Source: Paulinella micropora | Taxonomy: Eukaryota; Cercozoa; Imbricatea; Euglyphida; Paulinellidae | DNA: 64,000 nt | Assembly (NCBI GenBank): GCA_019918135.1 | Contig: WBZZ01000820.1 | Span: 1-64,000 of the forward strand | Direction of reading: 5' to 3' | Shown: positions 58,001 to 64,000 of the stretch, in pieces | How positions within the stretch are numbered: the stretch's first letter is position 1 | Layout: the number at the start of each line of letters is the position of its first letter | Position numbers and translations under genes: made by a program | The notes under the pieces: model-generated | The model's input: only the letters and a program-made list of their open reading frames with translations | Told to the model about the DNA's origin: nothing | The model's database searches: none

Positions 58001-58157
58001 CTGTGACATAGGGGTGTACATAGGCTTCAGTTGCCTCATGTACGAAGGCCAACTTTTTCCTCTCCGTTGCTAGACTCAGCTCAAAAGCCTCGTATGAGTC
58101 AGTAGCAGTCATCGGATTAATATCCTCCTCCTCTCCATTCTTCACTCCATAAATCAC
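55065..58157 (-). CDS. Gypsy reverse transcriptase and RNase H
   Basis: RT motifs: KPGGEWRLTINYARVNKV, FYSVIDLKNGFWQIPL, VLPMGLKQAPGLFQ and FCYIDDIIVYS (the YxDD active site, near 56520). RNase H: VDTDASKFAIGAVLQQ, then YCTRQREALAVVWALK and TDHHNL. An ~350-residue region before the RT is unrecognised. Fossil element; interrupted within this span. Confidence 0.9.
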
Positions 58158-58927
58158 CCGCCGTGCGGCGCAATCACAGCCCCCATCGTAGCAAATTGGT
58201 CATACGACAGCAGGATTGAACCGTGGTAATCGAGGACAACATAGAGGTCCGCACGATATACTCGACCGGATTTCAATTTGAAAATTAATGTGACGATGCC
58301 CGTAATTTCCGTACGGCTGCCTACCCCTTTTAGGGTCCCCTTTGTTTTTCTAATGTTTTTGTCCACCCATGTCCGGTGACTATTCAAAAACTTCTGGCCG
58401 ACAATATTAATATTCGCCATCGTATCATCACCAACTTTTAATGTGGTTTGTAAAGTTTCACAAAAGAGGTCAGTGTAGCATAGCGCGTCTGGTCTATGTA
58501 AACTAGCCGCTAGCACATGAATTTTTCGTTCTAGGGTTTTGAGTCTAAGCTCAAGTTCCTTGTCCTCTTCTCGTTCTCCCCCCTTTTCCGCCAACTTAAC
58601 TTCTTGAGTCTCCGGGGCTTCCAGTATCTCGAGTGTCTTTTGGACAGATTCTGGTACACCGAGTGTACTCGTGTCTATAGCAGAGACTATTGAGTCCTTT
58701 GGCGGGGGTACGGTCCGCTGCTTCTTCGTAGGAGAAGGCCTAGCATTTGGTTTCGGCTTCCTCTCCTCCATCGCCTTCTTCGCCTTCCTATTCGCATCAT
58801 TTATCATATTAGCTCTCGAAGGATGAACTAGCAAGTGCTTACCTTGAGGCTTGTGAGGCTGTGTGCCTTCACCTTCACGTCTGGGAGGAACGGAACCGTT
58901 CGTATCCTGTTCATCAACAGTAGGCAT
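58154..58927 (-). CDS. Gypsy protease-like ORF
   Basis: 257 residues: a basic Pro/Lys-rich start (KPNARPSPTKKQRTVPPP), then a region whose spacing recalls a retroviral-type aspartic protease (NINIVGQKFLNSHRTW ... SILLSYDQFATMGAVIAP). The assignment rests on position between gag and RT and on this loose resemblance. Confidence 0.55.
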   Translation of the reverse strand: MPTVDEQDTNGSVPPRREGEGTQPHKPQGKHLLVHPSRANMINDANRKAKKAMEERKPKPNARPSPTKKQRTVPPPKDSIVSAIDTSTLGVPESVQKTLEILEAPETQEVKLAEKGGEREEDKELELRLKTLERKIHVLAASLHRPDALCYTDLFCETLQTTLKVGDDTMANINIVGQKFLNSHRTWVDKNIRKTKGTLKGVGSRTEITGIVTLIFKLKSGRVYRADLYVVLDYHGSILLSYDQFATMGAVIAPHGG

Positions 58928-59002
58928 AACTGTGACTGTCGGATTAAAAAGAGCAGTTTTTATCTCCTTCTCTCTCTTCTTTTCCTCTCTCTTCTCCTCC
59001 CG

Positions 59003-61516
59003 TCAGTCTACGACGACAACACGCTCACCTGAGCTGGTGTCTTCGTCTTGACGTCCCCCCTCCGTAGCGGTATAAGCTTGCTGGGGGTAGTTGGAGCTGG
59101 AACTGGTGCTATAATTCCAGTATCCGTGTCCTCTGGGAGAGCGCGCTGGGGTCCGTCCTCCCCTTCCACGAAAGCATCGTCCTCGTGGTGCCGCCCCTCT
59201 TGGTGTCCCTCGGGACCCTCGTGACGATCCTCTCGTCTCTCCTCCTCCTCTAGTCGGCGCCTTTGATCGGCCCGATGTCTCTCTCGTCTCCCTTCTCTTC
59301 ATTCTGTCAAGGAAGTAAATGATGGCCTCCCGGAACTCCGCATCCGAGACCATATTCGCATTCCACCTCCCCTCCTCCAACTCCTTCTTGTACATGGCGT
59401 ACATGGTCCTTTTCATGCCTTCGAGCTCTCTAAGGAAAAGATTTCGCTGCCTATCATCAAGAGAGTCGTGGCTGAAGAGGCAATTGCCTACTCCTTTCTG
59501 TGCCTCATGCTTGCACGCCATGTATGAAAAATAGCGGTAGCACGGCGTCGGCTCATCATCTCTCCCCCTCTTGAGACCTGCCGTTCGAGTTGCATGTGCT
59601 GCTTGAGCACCTCCAACCCCCTGTGTCGCGGCACTGGAGAATGACTCGGTGGCCGTGTCCAATTCGGAACACGCGTCGAGCACCTCCTTGAACAGGTCGC
59701 CCGGCGGAGTAGCCGCTACAGTCCTCTCGTATATATTCGTTTCTAAAAAATCCGCCGTCTTCACCGCCGTGAAGGTCGGACAGGACTGTATGATCCTTGC
59801 GAGCTTGCTCGGGTGTCGTGTACACAAAGCACTCAGGAAGTACAAAATGATAGACTTCCGGCTATAAAAGAGCCCGTACTTGGCGCTGACCTCAGTGAGG
59901 ATCGCTGCCAACCTCGTGCCAATGCCCAGCCCTTCGTTCACCTCTTGAAAAATCTCAAACCCAATCAAAGTACCAGTGCACAGGTGCTGATACCCATGAG
60001 TTTTAAAGTATTGCAAGAGGACGGCAACTGGCACCGTGCATTGCAGGTCTGAGGCTGCTCTCCTAGCCGCCACCTCTACCGCTCTCATCGCCTTGTACTC
60101 CCCAACATCAAACCCTTGTGTGATGATTGATGGGTCCAACAAGGTGTACAACGCCTCATACTCCTGTGTTTCGTCCGTTGGATGCTGCTTCATACAAGCA
60201 TCAATTCTTCTGAGCTTGTCTCGAAGGTTCGCATCCGTGTCCTTCTGACTCGCTGTCTCTGCATACAGCGTCAGAGCAGTGGCATCGGACTTTGTATATT
60301 TTTGGAAGGCCTGTATGATAGCCTGTCTGTCCTTTTTGTCATTACTGTTGACAATAACAGTGGTAGGCGCTGAGCTAGTCGCAGGGGCCGAAGGGGCTGT
60401 GTGGGCTGACGGGGCGGAGCGGCCCGAGGGAGCCATATAAGATCCAGAGGAATATCTCGGTCCCTTTGTTCCCGCCGCCTTGGCTAATGCAATCTTTGCC
60501 TCTATCTCCTTCTTTTCTTTCTCAGCCGCTAGCTCTTTGATATACAGCTCTTGGGCATGATGAAAAAAAGACAGGATCTCAGCTGCCTTCCGAAGGAACA
60601 AGGCCTTCTCCGCCAACTCCTTCTCTCCCGCTTTATTGGTGGGGGGTGGTGCGGCCGTCCCCTCCAAGATCGTATGATCCTTCGTGAAGACCCACCTCTT
60701 CCATGCGTCATCCTTCACCAAGACCGCATGCAGCTTCTTCATCCTCGTCACCCCTCCAGCTTCGCCTTCTATTTCCCTCAGGGCCGGGTGAAGGTCCCTG
60801 CCAAACTGGGTGTGTTGGAGTTTACCCAGGTCCACTAACTTGGCCTCCATAAGTTTCAGAGACACATCCATGACATTGATCTGTCCTTTTGGATTCCTGA
60901 ACTTAAACTCCTTTTCCACTCTCTTTATTGAATCAATGTCCTGACCAGGATCGAGCAACCTAGCCAGTGCTCTTGTGTTCCATGGCAGCACAGTCTTTCC
61001 AGTCTGGTACTCAAAGAGTATAGCACACTCAAACACTGTCCATGAGAGGTCGAGTAGCTCCAGTAAAGACATATTGTCCCCAAATGAGACATGTTGCACC
61101 TGTAACTGTGCACCGTCGTCTCTGAGGAATTCTGCGAGAGGCAGAGCTTGCCTTGGGAGAGGGTAACAGATGTCCTCCTTCTTCAAGGGTTGTCCCCATC
61201 GCATTTCTTGGGGAATGTATAGCCATTTATAGGCATCATCCTTCCCCTTCTTCTCCTCAAACTCCTTCTTACTTAGTTTGCCATATTCGGCCACAAACTT
61301 CGCTTCCTCTCCTCCCTTCTCCTCCTCCTCGACTTCCTCTGCTCCTCCTGTGTCAAAGGAAGGCGCAGTAAAAAATTGATTCTCTGCTCCTCCTGTGTCA
61401 AAGGAAGGTGCCAGATCTCCTCCTTCTGCATGAGGGTCAACGAACTCCTCTTCGTTTCCTGGGGTTCGCTCACTCTCCCCCCCTCCTTCCTGCCAGTCTT
61501 CAGACCTAGTAGACAT
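59003..61516 (-). CDS. Gypsy gag, 837-residue ORF
   Basis: ATG at 61516. The acidic N-terminus has a duplicated APSFDTGGAE segment; a helical capsid-like middle and an Ala/Ser/Pro linker with charged coiled-coil follow. Near the end is a Cys/His cluster (CYRYFSYMACK...NCLFSHD) that could be a CCCH-type zinc finger, then an Arg/Gly-rich tail (RGGGETRGSSRGSRGTPRG) typical of nucleic-acid binding. It is unusually large for gag and appears whole. Confidence 0.75.
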   Translation of the reverse strand: MSTRSEDWQEGGGESERTPGNEEEFVDPHAEGGDLAPSFDTGGAENQFFTAPSFDTGGAEEVEEEEKGGEEAKFVAEYGKLSKKEFEEKKGKDDAYKWLYIPQEMRWGQPLKKEDICYPLPRQALPLAEFLRDDGAQLQVQHVSFGDNMSLLELLDLSWTVFECAILFEYQTGKTVLPWNTRALARLLDPGQDIDSIKRVEKEFKFRNPKGQINVMDVSLKLMEAKLVDLGKLQHTQFGRDLHPALREIEGEAGGVTRMKKLHAVLVKDDAWKRWVFTKDHTILEGTAAPPPTNKAGEKELAEKALFLRKAAEILSFFHHAQELYIKELAAEKEKKEIEAKIALAKAAGTKGPRYSSGSYMAPSGRSAPSAHTAPSAPATSSAPTTVIVNSNDKKDRQAIIQAFQKYTKSDATALTLYAETASQKDTDANLRDKLRRIDACMKQHPTDETQEYEALYTLLDPSIITQGFDVGEYKAMRAVEVAARRAASDLQCTVPVAVLLQYFKTHGYQHLCTGTLIGFEIFQEVNEGLGIGTRLAAILTEVSAKYGLFYSRKSIILYFLSALCTRHPSKLARIIQSCPTFTAVKTADFLETNIYERTVAATPPGDLFKEVLDACSELDTATESFSSAATQGVGGAQAAHATRTAGLKRGRDDEPTPCYRYFSYMACKHEAQKGVGNCLFSHDSLDDRQRNLFLRELEGMKRTMYAMYKKELEEGRWNANMVSDAEFREAIIYFLDRMKRRETRETSGRSKAPTRGGGETRGSSRGSRGTPRGAAPRGRCFRGRGGRTPARSPRGHGYWNYSTSSSSNYPQQAYTATEGGRQDEDTSSGERVVVVD

Positions 61517-61650
61517 GGATGCTGAAGGAATACGGATGAGACAGAGTTGTTTCTACCCCGTAATTGCTATGTTCGTCTATGAGGAACGAATAGAGAGAAA
61601 AAACGAAAAGACAGTATAGAGAGAGAGCGTCTCACCTCTATGTCTTATGT

Positions 61651-61699
<49 letters not shown>

Positions 61700-62312
61700 T
61701 GAGAAAGAAGTAATCTGTACGACTTTCTCTGAAAATTTGATCTCCTTCTCCAATCCTCTTTTCTTTTTCTCTTTTTGTTGTTGTATCTGTTATGAGGTAC
61801 GAGGACCTATGTACAGATAATGTCAAAGAGGCTAGAGAAGCACTCCTTGAGAAGTCGACTTGTCGTCTGACACTTGTTCAGACCTATTGTCGAAAGACAG
61901 TCAGAGATTTGCAAAAATACTCTGATGTGTGTGGTTTGAGAGGCAACAAAGTGCACAGACTTGAAAGGTAGAGTACTACGCTCGTGTCCTTCAAGTTTGT
62001 TTGTATCTGTGAGTGTTTGTTTGTACGTCTGTTGACCTACTCTGTCTCTGTCTCAAGAGAGAACAAAAGAACAGCTACGAGGTCTGGTGTCTGGCCTCCT
62101 TGTGAGGACACAGATACAGGCTGTGGAGAGGGTACTGAGACCTACTCACAAACGCCTAGACGTCTAGTTTTGCAAAAAGAGCTGTGTGGGGATGTGCTGG
62201 AGTATTTGTTTTTTGGAACACCTACTCAGAAGAGATAGATCTGTCCAATTTTTCTTTCTGCTGTTCCAAAAACAAGCCAGAAAAGAAATCAGCCTTGTGC
62301 TGGTGACTTCAA
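61517..62312. other. 5' leader region of the gypsy element
   Basis: Between gag and the 5' LTR. It contains a poly(T) run at about 61651-61698 (poly(A) on the element strand) and no further ORF of note. Confidence 0.6.
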
Positions 62313-62559
62313 TGTTACAATCCCCGAAGATTGCTTAATAAAAAGTCTGTAATACAACCAGACACAAATCCCCAAAAGAGAATGTTGTCTCGTTATATTA
62401 TCTCAGTGAAGCCGAAAAGAAAACGGCAACAGACCAAGGTTAAAATGGCATTAGGTCAAATCCTGCCAAACGATATTGAAAATAATGGGAAAAAACTAGG
62501 TGCATCTGACACTAGAAAAATAGTACTTTTTACCTGCTATCCGGGGGGTGATGCCTACA
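62313..62559 (-). repeat. 5' LTR of the gypsy element
   Basis: 247 bp, TG...CA, partner of 52140-52385. It is followed outside by CAGC, the target duplication. Confidence 0.93.
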
Positions 62560-62563
62560 CAGC

Positions 62564-63290
62564 GGCCGGTCTCGGTCTGGTCGTACGATTTTGCGGAGTT
62601 TGCATATATTATTAAAATTTCAAGATTTTCATTTCCAATCGTTTTCTATGATTAATTTTTGCAGTAATTACGTAAACACTACTAAATTTTATAAGTGACC
62701 ATTCTGTATGACTTTGCATTATTGCATGACCCATCTTATTACTACTGCGCGCAAGTAAACCTAATCACGTACCACGCTTTATGGAAATCCCGTGTTACCG
62801 GTTATATATTACTACGTAATACTTGTTTTCATGGTATTTTCCATTATTTTGATTAAAAAAATCAATAATTGATTTATTTCATTATGTTTCTCGCGTCGGG
62901 TGCCACTTGAACACGCATAAACCGCTCCCCAGTACCGCACAGTCCCACCCGCGCTCTCTTTGCATGCCCAATGCATTTCTCGCATTGGCAAGCTCCAGAA
63001 TCACAAATAATCTTTGAAAATGCAAGGAAAACAAATGCTACAAATATATTATTTGCTGTTTGTTGCACAACCCCGCTCGGGGGACCACTTAGCGGCCTCA
63101 CACTGTCACCAGCTGACATGCAGTCCGATTTCCCATCCCATCCCTCAGCACAAGTCTTACCTCATGTCAGGGATCGTTTGCAACACAAATAAAACTATAA
63201 AATACGATGAAAACAAGAAAAGAGAGATATAATGATCATCTACCTCTAACCTTCCTCACACTGTGCGACTTTGCGGCCGTACAGTGACAC
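62564..63290. other. A+T-rich flank, no supported gene
   Basis: Nothing recognised between the gypsy element and the satellite. Confidence 0.5.
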
Positions 63291-64000
63291 CCGGCGCCCC
63301 CCCCCCCCCCCAAATGCAAGGCAAAGTCACCCCGAAAAAACAAACAAAAGCGCAAAAAAACACAGAAAACAAGCATACCGCCACCAAACAGTGATTAAAA
63401 GACAAATGGAAGAAAACAATAGGCAAAATAGAAAGATTGCAGACAGGAGGACATAAAAACTCACCCACCCACCCCCACCCCCCGGCAAAAAATGCAAGGC
63501 AAAGTCACCCCGAAAAAACAACCAAATGCGTAAAAAAACACAACAAACAAGCATCCAGCGCACAGACAAAGATAAAAAGACAAATGAAAGTAAAAAAAAA
63601 AAGCAGAAAAAAAAAGATTGCAGCCATTGGGACAGCAAAAAATTCAACCCCCCCCCCCCACCCCCGTAAAAAAACGCAAGGCAAAGTTACCCCGAAAAAA
63701 CAAACAAACGCGCAAAAAAAACACAAACAAACAAGCATTAAGCCCGCAAACAGTGATAAAAAGACAAATGGAAGAAAAAAACAAGCAGCATAAAAAAGAT
63801 TGCAGACATGGGACATAAAAAATTCACCCAACTCCCCCTGAGCAAAAAAAATTAAGGCAAAGTCACCCCGAAAAAACAACCGAACGCGCAAAAAAAAGCA
63901 CAAACAAACAAGCATCCAGCCTACAAATAGTGACAAAAAGAATCATGGAGAGAGACAGGCAGAATAAAAAAGATTGCAGCCATGGGACAAAAAATTCACC
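63291..64000 (+). repeat. Satellite of ~180-bp units, four copies to the window end
   Basis: The landmark GCAAGGCAAAGTCACCCCG recurs near 63316, 63494, 63676 and 63855, spacing 178-182 bp. Each unit has a C-run, an A-rich half with AAAAAACAA and AAAGACAAATG, and GATTGCAG near its end. The array continues beyond the window. Open frames on both strands are products of the repeat. Confidence 0.9.

Larger units (their letters stand above)
52136..62563 (-). mobile_element. Ty3/gypsy LTR retrotransposon, nearly full length
   Basis: LTRs at 52140-52385 and 62313-62559 are about 95% identical by hand alignment, start TG and end CA, and are flanked by the 4-base duplication CAGC (52136-52139; 62560-62563). 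On the minus strand: gag (61516-59003), protease-like region (58927-58154), RT-RNase H (58157-55065), integrase (55064-53910) and a further ORF (53774-53181), then a purine tract (52386-52402) at the 3' LTR. The order RT-RNase H-integrase is that of gypsy. Pol is spread over several ORFs, about three interruptions. The similar LTRs and intact target duplication point to a fairly recent insertion. Confidence 0.92.

Noticed and set aside
63271-63936. Lys-rich and Phe/Leu/Cys-rich ORFs near the right end
   Set aside because: They are readings of the ~180-bp satellite on either strand.

Overview
The window looks like nuclear DNA of an intron-bearing eukaryote, probably a protist or alga; I cannot place it further. 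Evidence: one clear host gene with twelve exons and GT-AG introns, tRNA-derived SINEs, Ty3/gypsy and Ty1/copia elements, a tyrosine-recombinase element, long poly(A)/(T) runs and (ATT)n microsatellites. No rRNA gene, functional tRNA gene or CRISPR array was seen.

Layout. 1-4.7 kb: A+T-rich DNA with LTR-element remnants around a tyrosine-recombinase (Crypton-like) element at 1.6-3.6 kb. 4.77-23 kb: a sharply different, very G+C-rich island of compact genes that show no clear introns. It holds three paralogous secreted or surface proteins (signal peptide, PKD-like WGDGS modules, BspA/DUF285 repeats), a divergent kinase-fold protein, a large LRR protein, a small LRR protein, one unrecognised protein and a ~600-bp quasi-palindrome. 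Several of its frames are interrupted, so some members are probably decaying. 23.1-24 kb: an unrecognised gene on the minus strand.

24-36 kb: normal host DNA. It contains a twelve-exon SLC4-family (borate/bicarbonate-type) transporter gene (26.4-29.9 kb, minus) whose exons can be read with consistent phases to a 565-residue protein. Next to it is a dense array of at least six SINE copies chained through (ATT)n tracts with a second short repeat family, then two possible gene fragments and microsatellites.

36-64 kb: retrotransposon territory. A decayed copia element (37.3-44 kb, minus) is followed by an unrecognised serine/proline-rich ORF (45.2-46.6 kb), a head-to-head inverted pair of copia 3' halves (46.8-50.9 kb), more unrecognised ORFs, and a nearly whole Ty3/gypsy element (52.14-62.56 kb, minus) with ~95% identical LTRs and a 4-bp target duplication. 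The window ends in a satellite of ~180-bp units.

The most unusual part is the G+C-rich island. It may be captured foreign DNA, for instance from a large DNA virus or another genome, but nothing in it is diagnostic of a particular donor.
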